Of a stretch of DNA of 64,000 bases, positions 7,907-15,321 are shown piece by piece. The DNA is from JABMMZ01 sp040403495 (GTDB taxonomy: Bacteria > Bacteroidota > Bacteroidia > NS11-12g > UBA955). The notes beneath the pieces were generated by a model. That model did not search any database, was not told the DNA's origin, and was given only the letters and a program-made list of their open reading frames with translations. Position numbers and translations under genes: made by a program. The stretch is taken from assembly GCA_040403495.1 (NCBI GenBank), contig JBBAKM010000004.1, forward strand, positions 62,001-126,000, written 5' to 3'. How positions within the stretch are numbered: the first letter of the stretch is position 1; each line of letters opens with the position of its first letter.

Positions 7907-8541
7907 TGTATCGTAATCGTCCAAATTTATCAATTGGATTTCACGGATGTGACCTTGCTGTAATGCAAGAATTAGTATCTAATCCAGACAAAGTGAAAAA
8001 GAGTCAAGAAAAATTTGATTGGCTGGGTAATGGGTTTTATGTTTGGGAAAATAATCAAGCAAGAGCTTTGAAATGGGCGGTTGATAAAAAGCAAAGAGGA
8101 GGACAACTGAAATATCCAGCTGTCGTAGGTGTTGTATATCAACTTGATTATTGTTTAGATTTAACAGATTCAGAATCGATTGAATTACTTCCTACCTACT
8201 ACAAATTGATGAAGGATGATTTATCCATAATGGGCAAGAATATTCCAGAAAATAGAAATGTAAATGGAGATAAACATCATGACCTTGTTATTAGGGAATT
8301 AGATTGCGCTGTTATAGAATATATGCATCAAAAGATTGATGAGGAAATTAAATCTGATTTAGAAACAAAAGGGTATTCTGAATATAGGCATTTTGATACA
8401 GTAAGGGGGATATTTACCGAAGGAGGTCCAATTTTTGATGGTGCAGGAATTCAATCTAAAAACCACATTCAAGTTTGTATTAGGAACTTAAATTGTATCA
8501 AAGGCTTCTTTATGCCAAGAAAAGAAAGTAAATTTCCTTAA
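7906..8541 (+). CDS. Predicted PARP-like ADP-ribosyltransferase, candidate toxin
   Basis: The protein has 211 residues. Three motifs fit the H-Y-E signature of PARP-type ADP-ribosyltransferases. They are FHGCD with His13; 'LGNGFYVWEN..RALKWA' with Tyr45, which mirrors the PARP 'GxGxYF....A' loop and helix; and FTEGGPIFDGAG with Glu172. A conserved-looking RELDCAVI and VRGIFTEGGP region lies between and near them. There is no signal peptide, so it acts in the cytoplasm. The target could be a protein, RNA or small molecule; nothing in the sequence decides. The gene overlaps the 57-residue ORF by one base and ends at a palindrome. The fold assignment is by motif reading only. Confidence 0.65.
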   Translation: MYRNRPNLSIGFHGCDLAVMQELVSNPDKVKKSQEKFDWLGNGFYVWENNQARALKWAVDKKQRGGQLKYPAVVGVVYQLDYCLDLTDSESIELLPTYYKLMKDDLSIMGKNIPENRNVNGDKHHDLVIRELDCAVIEYMHQKIDEEIKSDLETKGYSEYRHFDTVRGIFTEGGPIFDGAGIQSKNHIQVCIRNLNCIKGFFMPRKESKFP

Positions 8542-8558
8542 AAGCAATTTGCTTTTAA
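8538..8558 (+). terminator. Possible terminator after the ART gene
   Basis: TTAAAAGC and GCTTTTAA form an inverted repeat around a five-base loop, overlapping the ART stop codon. The following bases are AT-rich but there is no long T-run, so the call is tentative. Confidence 0.4.
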
Positions 8559-8603
8559 ATTTGAATTTCTAACAATTGTAAAATTCCCTAAAAAAACAAT
8601 AAT

Positions 8604-9062
8604 CTAGTTATAAATGACGATATAGGCATTCAGTGAAATGGCAGTAAAAAGCCAAATCAGATAAGGTAATAACAGTAAGTTGTAATAATGCTGTACTCTG
8701 AAATATCTTAAAAAGGTAATTATCAATACCACTTGTAATGCACTTATTACTAAAAGTGCCAATATATCATATTGGAAATAAAAGAAAATTGGATTCCATA
8801 TAATATTGAGAACCCATTGTATGCCATATAAAATATAAATGGTTTTAGATTGAGATTTTACATTTTCTATCAATGATTTTAGATAAAAGGCATAGCAAAT
8901 CATAATCGTGGTCCAAGCAGCCCCAAAAACCCAACCCGGTGGTGTCCAAGGGGCTTTGTTAATGGTTTGATACCATTCGCTAGCAACGCCGTTTCCGGTA
9001 AACTGCCCACCAATTGCTAGGGCTAGAAAATTTAAAGCTAAGAATATTATAAAGTTACGCAT
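8604..9062 (-). CDS. tspO: TspO/MBR family membrane protein
   Basis: A 152-residue membrane protein with five hydrophobic segments. TspO family marks are visible: the N-terminal GGQFTGNGVASEWYQ, then APWTPPGWVFGAAWT (the WxPPxxxFxxxWT signature) and later WNPIFF. Family members bind tetrapyrroles and are implicated in porphyrin handling and stress responses. The start is taken as the ATG at 9062 because the longer frame would run through a terminator hairpin. The seven-base U-run of that hairpin touches this ATG, and a -7 box sits in the hairpin loop. Confidence 0.9.
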   Translation of the reverse strand: MRNFIIFLALNFLALAIGGQFTGNGVASEWYQTINKAPWTPPGWVFGAAWTTIMICYAFYLKSLIENVKSQSKTIYILYGIQWVLNIIWNPIFFYFQYDILALLVISALQVVLIITFLRYFRVQHYYNLLLLPYLIWLFTAISLNAYIVIYN

Positions 9063-9097
9063 AAAAAAAGGGTTGTTGCAAATGTACAACAACCCTT
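9063..9097 (-). terminator. glnN terminator abutting the tspO start
   Basis: Read on the minus strand, an 11-bp perfect stem (9087-9097 with 9068-9078) has an 8-base loop and is followed by seven T residues, then ATG of tspO. It lies 22 bases after the glnN stop. The form is a textbook intrinsic terminator. Confidence 0.9.
9079..9086 (-). promoter_or_regulatory. tspO -7 box in the terminator loop
   Basis: The eight loop bases read TACATTTG on the minus strand, an exact match to TAnnTTTG. Initiation six to seven bases downstream would give a leader of about ten bases for tspO. No convincing -33 TTG is present at the usual distance. Confidence 0.45.
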
Positions 9098-9119
9098 CTC
9101 TTTAAGTTTGGTTTATTTT

Positions 9120-11273
9120 TTATTTTAAAAATAACAAGTCACGGTATTTAGGAAGTTTCCACATGTCATTGTCGATTAACTCTTCCAATTTGTCTGCACT
9201 TTCTCTAATCTCGTCAAAGTACGGTTTTACTTTGTCGCAATATGCTTTTGCTTTCTTGTCAGCATGTTCAATCAAGTTGGCTTTACGACGCTCTTCGGTC
9301 ATTTTAGCATTATTACTCCAAATAGAATTGATATGCTTAGAAATTTCCTTGGTGAGTTCAAGCAATGTTTTGGTTTCTTGTTTTGTTTGACCAATTTTTG
9401 TTAAACCTTCAATCGTGTCAATCAATTGTTTTTGATATTTAACCGCTGATGGAATTACATAGTTTTTTGCCAATTCACCCAAAATTCTACCTTCAATTTG
9501 GATTTTTAACACGTAATCCTCAAATTTTATTTCAGTACGTGCTTCCAATTCTTTTTTGGTGTATATGCCATTGTCAACAAAGATAGATTGACTTTCTTTT
9601 TTATTGTAAGCATCCAAAGCGTAAGGCGTAGTTTTAATATTGCTCAAACCTCTTTTTGCAGCTTCTTTCACCCATTCTTCGCCATAACCATTGCCTTCGA
9701 AAATGATTTTTTTAGAAGTTTTAATATAGCCAATTAATGTTTTTTCAATAGCAGCCTGTTTGCTTACTTTTTTCTTTAACAATGCATCTACTTCTTTTTT
9801 AAACGCCATTAATTGATTGGCAACTATGGTGTTTAAGACAATAACTGCATTTGCGCAATGGTCACTAGAACCTACCGCTCTAAATTCAAATTTATTTCCA
9901 GTAAAGGCAAATGGAGAAGTTCTGTTTCTATCAGTATTGTCTAACAATATTTCAGGAATACGGTAAATATTAATGGTTTTTTCACTTACTCTGCCCGGTT
10001 TTTGTTCAGTTTTAGAATTTTCAAAACGGTTTAAAACTTCTGACAAGGTACTGCCAATAAATACCGACATGATAGCGGGAGGTGCCTCGTTTGCGCCCAA
10101 TCTGTGGTCGTTGCCCGCAGTTGCTATACTTGCTCTTAACAAGTCTGCATGGTCGTGAACTGCTTTAATGGTATTAATAAAGAACGTTAAAAACTGTAAA
10201 TTGTCTTGAGGGCTTTGTCCCGGTGACAATAAATTAACCCCTGTGTCAGTAATGATTGACCAATTGTTGTGTTTGCCAGAACCGTTTACCCCTTTAAAAG
10301 GTTTTTCGTGCCACAAAACTTTTAATTTGTGCTTACTTGCCACAGCTTGCATAACATCCATTAGCAATGAATTATGGTCGATTGCAATATCGGCTTCTTC
10401 AAACATAGGCGCACATTCATATTGCCCTGGAGCAACTTCATTGTGACGGGTTTTTAAAGGAATGCCAAGTTTAAAGGCTTCTTTTTCAAAATCAGTCATG
10501 TAGTTGTAGATGCGCTCAGGAATACTTCCAAAATAGTGGTCTTCCAACTGTTGCCCTTTTGCAGGCATGTTACCAACCAAAGTTCTTCCTGCAAATACTA
10601 GGTCAGGACGTTGGTGGTATAATTCTTCGTCTATTAGAAAATATTCTTGCTCAATACCCAAAGAGATTTTAGTGTTTTTTACGTTGGTATCAAATAATTG
10701 GCAAACTTCTGTTGAAGCTTTTGATAAAATATTAGTTGATTTAATTAATGGCGCTTTATAGTCTAATGCCTCACCTGTGTAAGAAACGAAAATAGTAGGA
10801 ATACACAAAGTTTTTCCACTTGCTTTTTCCATAATAAATGCTGGAGAGGAAGGGTCCCAAGCACTGTAACCACGGGCTTCAAAAGTGTTTCTTATACCAC
10901 CGTTAGGGAAACTTGATGCGTCAGGTTCTTGTTGAACGAGTGCTTTGCCTGGAAATTTTTCTACACCAGAGTCAATCCCTGTAGGTTCAAAAAATGAATC
11001 GTGCTTTTCAGCAGTAGAACCTCTTAGCGGTTGAAACCAATGCGTGTAATGTGTAGCGCCTCTTTCAATGGCCCAATTTTTCATACCTTCGGCAATTAAA
11101 TTAGCCATTTTCATGTCCAAAGGATGGCCTGTGGTTCTTGACTCGTTAACAGCTTTGATGGCTTCTTTACTTACATACTCTGCCATGGCTTTTGGTCCAA
11201 AAACATTTTTACCGAAGTACTCGGAAATTTGTTTGGTGGTTTTCGACTTACTTTTTCCAGCGGATTGTATCAT
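9120..11273 (-). CDS. glnN: Glutamine synthetase type III
   Basis: The enzyme makes glutamine from glutamate, ammonia and ATP. At 717 residues it has the length of type III (GlnN) enzymes, which form dodecamers and are common in Bacteroidota. Type III marks include ATHYTHWFQPLRGSTAEKHD near the N-terminus, EQEYFLID, HNEVAPGQYE, WHEKPFKGVNGSGKHNNWS and RLGANEAPPAI. I start at the ATG at 11273: the frame can be extended to a TTG at 11294, but that codon overlaps the -7 box. The gene is transcribed alone, ends at a strong terminator, and is divergent from a Fic-like winged-helix gene that may be linked to it. Confidence 0.96.
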   Translation of the reverse strand: MIQSAGKSKSKTTKQISEYFGKNVFGPKAMAEYVSKEAIKAVNESRTTGHPLDMKMANLIAEGMKNWAIERGATHYTHWFQPLRGSTAEKHDSFFEPTGIDSGVEKFPGKALVQQEPDASSFPNGGIRNTFEARGYSAWDPSSPAFIMEKASGKTLCIPTIFVSYTGEALDYKAPLIKSTNILSKASTEVCQLFDTNVKNTKISLGIEQEYFLIDEELYHQRPDLVFAGRTLVGNMPAKGQQLEDHYFGSIPERIYNYMTDFEKEAFKLGIPLKTRHNEVAPGQYECAPMFEEADIAIDHNSLLMDVMQAVASKHKLKVLWHEKPFKGVNGSGKHNNWSIITDTGVNLLSPGQSPQDNLQFLTFFINTIKAVHDHADLLRASIATAGNDHRLGANEAPPAIMSVFIGSTLSEVLNRFENSKTEQKPGRVSEKTINIYRIPEILLDNTDRNRTSPFAFTGNKFEFRAVGSSDHCANAVIVLNTIVANQLMAFKKEVDALLKKKVSKQAAIEKTLIGYIKTSKKIIFEGNGYGEEWVKEAAKRGLSNIKTTPYALDAYNKKESQSIFVDNGIYTKKELEARTEIKFEDYVLKIQIEGRILGELAKNYVIPSAVKYQKQLIDTIEGLTKIGQTKQETKTLLELTKEISKHINSIWSNNAKMTEERRKANLIEHADKKAKAYCDKVKPYFDEIRESADKLEELIDNDMWKLPKYRDLLFLK

Positions 11274-11291
11274 TTTATTATTATTTGACTG

Positions 11292-11299
11292 CAAAATTA
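11292..11299 (-). promoter_or_regulatory. glnN -7 box
   Basis: Minus-strand TAATTTTG lies 18 bases before the glnN ATG at 11273, giving a leader of about a dozen bases. Confidence 0.5.
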
Positions 11300-11370
11300 G
11301 GGTTTAAGGGGGCAATAAAGATGGTTTTAAGGGTAAAAAAATTAACAAAATTTCAATATTTGTTAAAATA

Positions 11371-11397
11371 TGTCGAAAAAAATTAATAATTTCGACA
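11371..11397. promoter_or_regulatory. Palindromic operator-like site
   Basis: TGTCGAAA (11371-11378) and TTTCGACA (11390-11397) form a perfect 8-bp inverted repeat with an 11-base spacer, a centre-to-centre layout suited to a dimeric winged-helix protein. It covers the degenerate -7 box (TAATTTCG, 11387-11394) of the Fic-like gene starting at 11402 and is about 75 bases upstream of the glnN -7 box. Confidence 0.6.
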
Positions 11398-11401
11398 CGA
11401 A

Positions 11402-12475
11402 TTGTTAAATAGTCAAATTCCATACAATCAATTGCCTTTATTAACTGAGATTCAGTTTAAACCAAGTGATAGATTATTGGCTGTTAGTCGGCAATGTCAA
11501 ATGTCTATCTCTTATTTAAAGGGTTATTTGGATGCTCTACCACAAAATGATTTGTTTTATATTTCTAAATGGTTTCAGTTGTTAGAACTTAAGTATTCGT
11601 TCGACTTGGAAAATAATTCAATCTCCATCCAAAGATTGTTTGAATCCTCTGTTTCAAAACAAAAAAACAACGACAAAACAACGCAACTTATTTTAGAACA
11701 GTTTGTTGCAGAAAGTAAAATAATAGGTAAGGATTTAAGTGATTTTAATAGGTTTTATATTGCCAAAGTAGGTAAAAAGAGGTCGGAATTAAGTTTTTAC
11801 AGAGATAAGACCAAAGCCGTGATTAAAAGTTATTTTACCAATTTGGTGTTATATACTGCTCCCGATCAAGCCAATGTGCTTAGTCGGTTAAAAAAAGATT
11901 TGAATAAAGCGTTATTGACTAAGCCTTTTGAGGATGATTTAATCAATTTGTGTTTAATGCACCTTCAATTAAGGGCAGTTGCGCCATTCACACAATACAA
12001 CGATGCGTCAGCTAGATTTTATTCGCAATTTGTTGTCCAAACTTTGTTAGAACGGTTTATTCCTATCCCTTTTTCACAACAATTGATGTTAGTGAAAGAA
12101 GATTATAATGTGATGCTGAAAAATGCGTTGTTTAATGAGAATTATGATTCTTGGTGTTTGCTAATAATCAATGCAATACAAGAGTCAATTGAAAAAATGA
12201 TTATGAAACTGAAACAAATTTTTCAATTGAAAGAAAAGCAATCATTGATAATAATGAAATATACCAATTATAAATTGCCTGACGAATTACTATTGGTTTT
12301 GATGAAACATCCCTTTGTTAAAACTTCAGACATCATGTTGTTGTTAAACTGTCACAGACAAACAGCCTATACGTATCTCAAGCAAATGGTAAATGCAGGT
12401 CTTTTGATTTCGAAAAAATCGGGAAGGGAACAAGTTTATTATAACAAGGAATTGATGGATGTATTGATTTATTGA
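11402..12475 (+). CDS. Degenerate Fic-fold protein with winged helix, probable regulator
   Basis: The protein has 357 residues. The N-terminus IPYNQLPLL matches the start of Fic_N-type proteins. SFDLEN (Ser66 to Asn71) fits the inhibitory S/TxxxE(G/N) motif. The expected Fic loop HPFxxGNGRxxR is here APFTQYNDASAR (194-205): the catalytic His is Ala, and the two glycines and the first Arg that hold ATP phosphates are lost, leaving only Asn200 and Arg205. The C-terminus (about 285-350) is a winged helix-turn-helix (TSDIMLLLNCHRQTAYTYLKQMVNAGLL). It is therefore unlikely to transfer AMP and may be a DNA-binding regulator. The TTG at 11402 is the only start that keeps the Fic_N end. A palindrome lies directly upstream. 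Confidence 0.75.
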   Translation: MLNSQIPYNQLPLLTEIQFKPSDRLLAVSRQCQMSISYLKGYLDALPQNDLFYISKWFQLLELKYSFDLENNSISIQRLFESSVSKQKNNDKTTQLILEQFVAESKIIGKDLSDFNRFYIAKVGKKRSELSFYRDKTKAVIKSYFTNLVLYTAPDQANVLSRLKKDLNKALLTKPFEDDLINLCLMHLQLRAVAPFTQYNDASARFYSQFVVQTLLERFIPIPFSQQLMLVKEDYNVMLKNALFNENYDSWCLLIINAIQESIEKMIMKLKQIFQLKEKQSLIIMKYTNYKLPDELLLVLMKHPFVKTSDIMLLLNCHRQTAYTYLKQMVNAGLLISKKSGREQVYYNKELMDVLIY

Positions 12476-12654
12476 TAGAGCTCCGCAATCTTGAAGATTC
12501 CGTATGATTTCCCTTTAAACAAGACCCATCCACAGCACTTTACGGAATGACTTAAGGGGAAGTATTCATTATCTCACTGACTTATTATTCTTGAATTAGT
12601 ACTCTCATTTTGCCTCTTTTCATTGATATAATAAAATATCAACAATAAAGTTGT

Positions 12655-12662
12655 TATTTTTG
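12655..12662 (+). promoter_or_regulatory. msbA -7 box
   Basis: TATTTTTG lies nine bases before the ATG at 12672, so the leader would be only two or three bases. Confidence 0.5.
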
Positions 12663-12671
12663 CCATCGTAA

Positions 12672-14489
12672 ATGAATGCCATGTTACGCATATTGAAAAT
12701 GATAGTGCCTTTTAAGGGCTTAGCATTTCTCAATATGCTTTTTAATTTAATTCAAATTGTAGCCGGTTTGTTCTCTTTAGCGCTTATTATGCCTTTGCTC
12801 GATTTTATGTTTAATAACAACAAAGACTTGTTGGAAAGTAATTTGAATAAAAAGCAAGGTGGATTTAATGAATTTTATACCGATTTTATTAGTTGGATGA
12901 CTCAATTGGTTCAGGATGACAAACGACAAGCCTTACTCTACATTAGTATTGCCCTAATTGTGGCAACGGTTATAAAAAATATAGCCCGTTATCTTGCTCT
13001 TTTTTATTTAGTTATTCTTAGAAACAAAGTTATTCAGGATATACGAAAAAGGGTATTTAATAAAATGCTTGATTTGCCTATTTCATACTTCAGTAATGAA
13101 CGCAAGGGCGACCTAATATCACGAATGAGTAACGATGTTAAGGAGGTTGAGTGGAGTTTAATGGCCTCTTTGGAAGCAATCTTTAAAGAACCTGTTACCA
13201 TATTGGTTTACATTGCAACTTTGGTTTTTATGAGTCCTAAGTTAACCTTATTTGTAGTGGTTTTGTTACCCGTAGCGGGTGGTTCTATCGCTTTATTGGG
13301 CAAATCGTTAAGGCGAAAATCAAAAAGAAATCAGGAACAACAAAGTTTGGTGCTTTCTTTCTTAGAAGAGTCAATAGGTGGTGTAAGAATTATCAAGGCT
13401 TTTGTTGTAGAATCTATTTTTAAGAAAAAGTTTGCAGACATCAATCAGTCCGCAACTACAGCCAATATTAAAGTCAATCACAGAGGGGATATGGCTTCAC
13501 CTATCTCCGAAACATTGGGAATTATTGTTGCTGCTGTTATTTTGTGGTTTGGTGGTAATATGGTTTTTGACGAACAACTTACAGGGTCGGCTTTTTTAGC
13601 CTATTTTGCTATTTTTAGTCAAGTTATTCCGCCTTTCAAACAATTGTCTAATGCTTTTCCAATGGTGCAAAGAGGGGCAGTTAGTATGGACAGGTACGAA
13701 GAGATTTTAAATGCGGACATTAAAATACCTGAACCTGAAAATCCTGTGATTGTTGAACAATTTAGTAACTCTATTGAATTTAACAATGTGAGTTTTTCAT
13801 ACGGTAAAGAAGAGGTTGTTAAACAAGTTAGTTTTTCAATCCCAAAGAATAAAAAAATTGCATTGGTTGGTTCAAGTGGGAGTGGTAAAAGTACTTTAGC
13901 CGATTTGCTGCCCCGTTTTTATGATGTTACTAAGGGTGAAATTACGATTGATGGGGTCAATGTCAAAGATATTTCTACACAACAATTACGCTCTTTAATG
14001 GGTATAGTGACCCAAGAGGCTATATTGTTTAATGATACCATTGCCAATAATATTAAATTTGGTTTAGATAATGTCAGTCAAGCGCAATTGGAAGCAGCCT
14101 GTAAAATGGCAAATGCCTTAGATTTTATCAATGAAACTGAACATCAATTTGAAACTGTAATAGGAGAGAGGGGTAGTAAATTGAGTGGCGGTCAAAGACA
14201 AAGAATAGCCATTGCCCGTGCTTTGCTTAGAAATCCTCAAATCTTAATTTTAGATGAAGCAACAAGTGCATTGGATAATGAAAGTGAAAGATTGGTCCAA
14301 GAAGCGCTCGAACATTTAAAAGAGGGACGAACCAGTTTGGTTATTGCCCATAGATTAAGTACTATCAAAGATGCAGATGAGATTATCGTTTTAAAACATG
14401 GTAAAATAATAGAACGAGGAAATCATTACGATTTAATGACTCGCGAAGGGGTTTATTATAATTTGTCTAGAATGACAGAAGGTTTTTAA
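12672..14489 (+). CDS. msbA: MsbA-like lipid exporter ABC transporter
   Basis: This half-transporter of 605 residues has an N-terminal six-helix membrane domain (about 10-325) fused to an ATPase domain (about 360-605). Walker A GSSGSGKST is at 400-408, the LSGGQ signature starts at 504, Walker B is ILILDEATSA with Asp528 and Glu529, and the H-loop lies in VIAHRLST. The family flips lipid A-core or other lipids from the inner to the outer leaflet of the inner membrane. The nearby waaA (Kdo transferase) supports a lipid A role, though related multidrug exporters cannot be excluded by sequence alone. Confidence 0.85.
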   Translation: MNAMLRILKMIVPFKGLAFLNMLFNLIQIVAGLFSLALIMPLLDFMFNNNKDLLESNLNKKQGGFNEFYTDFISWMTQLVQDDKRQALLYISIALIVATVIKNIARYLALFYLVILRNKVIQDIRKRVFNKMLDLPISYFSNERKGDLISRMSNDVKEVEWSLMASLEAIFKEPVTILVYIATLVFMSPKLTLFVVVLLPVAGGSIALLGKSLRRKSKRNQEQQSLVLSFLEESIGGVRIIKAFVVESIFKKKFADINQSATTANIKVNHRGDMASPISETLGIIVAAVILWFGGNMVFDEQLTGSAFLAYFAIFSQVIPPFKQLSNAFPMVQRGAVSMDRYEEILNADIKIPEPENPVIVEQFSNSIEFNNVSFSYGKEEVVKQVSFSIPKNKKIALVGSSGSGKSTLADLLPRFYDVTKGEITIDGVNVKDISTQQLRSLMGIVTQEAILFNDTIANNIKFGLDNVSQAQLEAACKMANALDFINETEHQFETVIGERGSKLSGGQRQRIAIARALLRNPQILILDEATSALDNESERLVQEALEHLKEGRTSLVIAHRLSTIKDADEIIVLKHGKIIERGNHYDLMTREGVYYNLSRMTEGF

Positions 14490-14535
14490 GTCCATAGCGA
14501 TAGTTTTGAAAGTGAATTTTATTTGAAAGAATTCT

Positions 14536-14543
14536 TATATTTG
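14536..14543 (+). promoter_or_regulatory. -7 box before the outer-membrane protein gene
   Basis: TATATTTG lies four bases before the ATG at 14548; transcription would start within the start codon region, predicting a leaderless message. Confidence 0.5.
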
Positions 14544-14547
14544 TTGA

Positions 14548-15321
14548 ATGTTACTCAGGTTTTTTATATTAATTAATTGTTTTATAAGTGTTGTATTGTC
14601 AGCACAAACGATGGCTGAACAAAAAGACTATCGAAATACGTTGTTGATGGGAATTACATATGGCCGTCAACAATCCATAGGTGTTTTAAATGAAAGGTTT
14701 GGCGGTAGTAACACTGTTGGACTTAATACTAGTTACAAATTTGGTAAAAACTGGCAGGCTAGTTTTCAACTTAATACTTTGTTTGGTTCTGTAGTTAAAG
14801 AAAATGGAATGTTTGATTCTATTAGTAAAAATGGAACCGACTTGTTGGATGTCAATGGAAATTTTGCTGAAATTAGGTTGTATCAACGTGGCTATATGTG
14901 GCATTTTGATTTTGGGAAAGTTATTCCATTGTCGCCTCTAAACAAAAATTCGGGTTTATTAATGACCGCTGGTTTGGGTTTTATGGAACACAAAATCAAG
15001 TTTTTCTATCAAAGAGATGTGTTGCCACAATTGGAAAACGGTTATTTTAAAGGATACGATAGGTTGACTAATGGTTTTATGTGGAGAGGATTTGTTGGTT
15101 ATCAAAGGATAGATGATGAACAAATGTTGAATTTTATTGCAGGTCTTGAATGGATGCATGGTTTAACTCAAAGTAGACGCTCTTTTGATTTTGATACAAG
15201 AAAAGCAGATTTGCGCCAAAGGAATGATTTGTTAATTGGTCTGAAAATTGGGGTAATGATTGCCATTCAAGGGAGAAAAGCAGGTGCCAAAAAAGGACAA
15301 GAAGAAAGGTACTTTGATTGA
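14548..15321 (+). CDS. Predicted outer-membrane beta-barrel protein, unknown function
   Basis: The protein has 257 residues. It begins with a signal peptide (about 1-19, ending VLSAQ) and continues with alternating amphipathic strands such as NTVGLNTSYKFGKNWQASFQL and later LLIGLKIGVMIAIQ, consistent with a small outer-membrane barrel. I do not recognise a named family. The last 20 residues are basic and hydrophilic (GRKAGAKKGQEERYFD), unlike a BAM-type terminal strand, so the barrel would end before them. The stop overlaps the waaA start by one base (TGATG), so it is probably co-translated with waaA and may serve lipopolysaccharide or outer-membrane assembly. Confidence 0.65.
   Translation: MLLRFFILINCFISVVLSAQTMAEQKDYRNTLLMGITYGRQQSIGVLNERFGGSNTVGLNTSYKFGKNWQASFQLNTLFGSVVKENGMFDSISKNGTDLLDVNGNFAEIRLYQRGYMWHFDFGKVIPLSPLNKNSGLLMTAGLGFMEHKIKFFYQRDVLPQLENGYFKGYDRLTNGFMWRGFVGYQRIDDEQMLNFIAGLEWMHGLTQSRRSFDFDTRKADLRQRNDLLIGLKIGVMIAIQGRKAGAKKGQEERYFD

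Noticed and set aside
9063..9092. Ten-residue N-terminal extension of TspO
   Set aside because: It would be encoded by the terminator hairpin; the family N-terminus starts at the ATG at 9062.
11274..11294. TTG start adding seven residues to glutamine synthetase
   Set aside because: The TTG lies inside the -7 box (11292-11299), so it would not be transcribed as part of the message.
9163..11386. Several plus-strand frames antisense to glnN
   Set aside because: They are mirror images of a well-conserved coding gene and have no promoter or recognisable domains.
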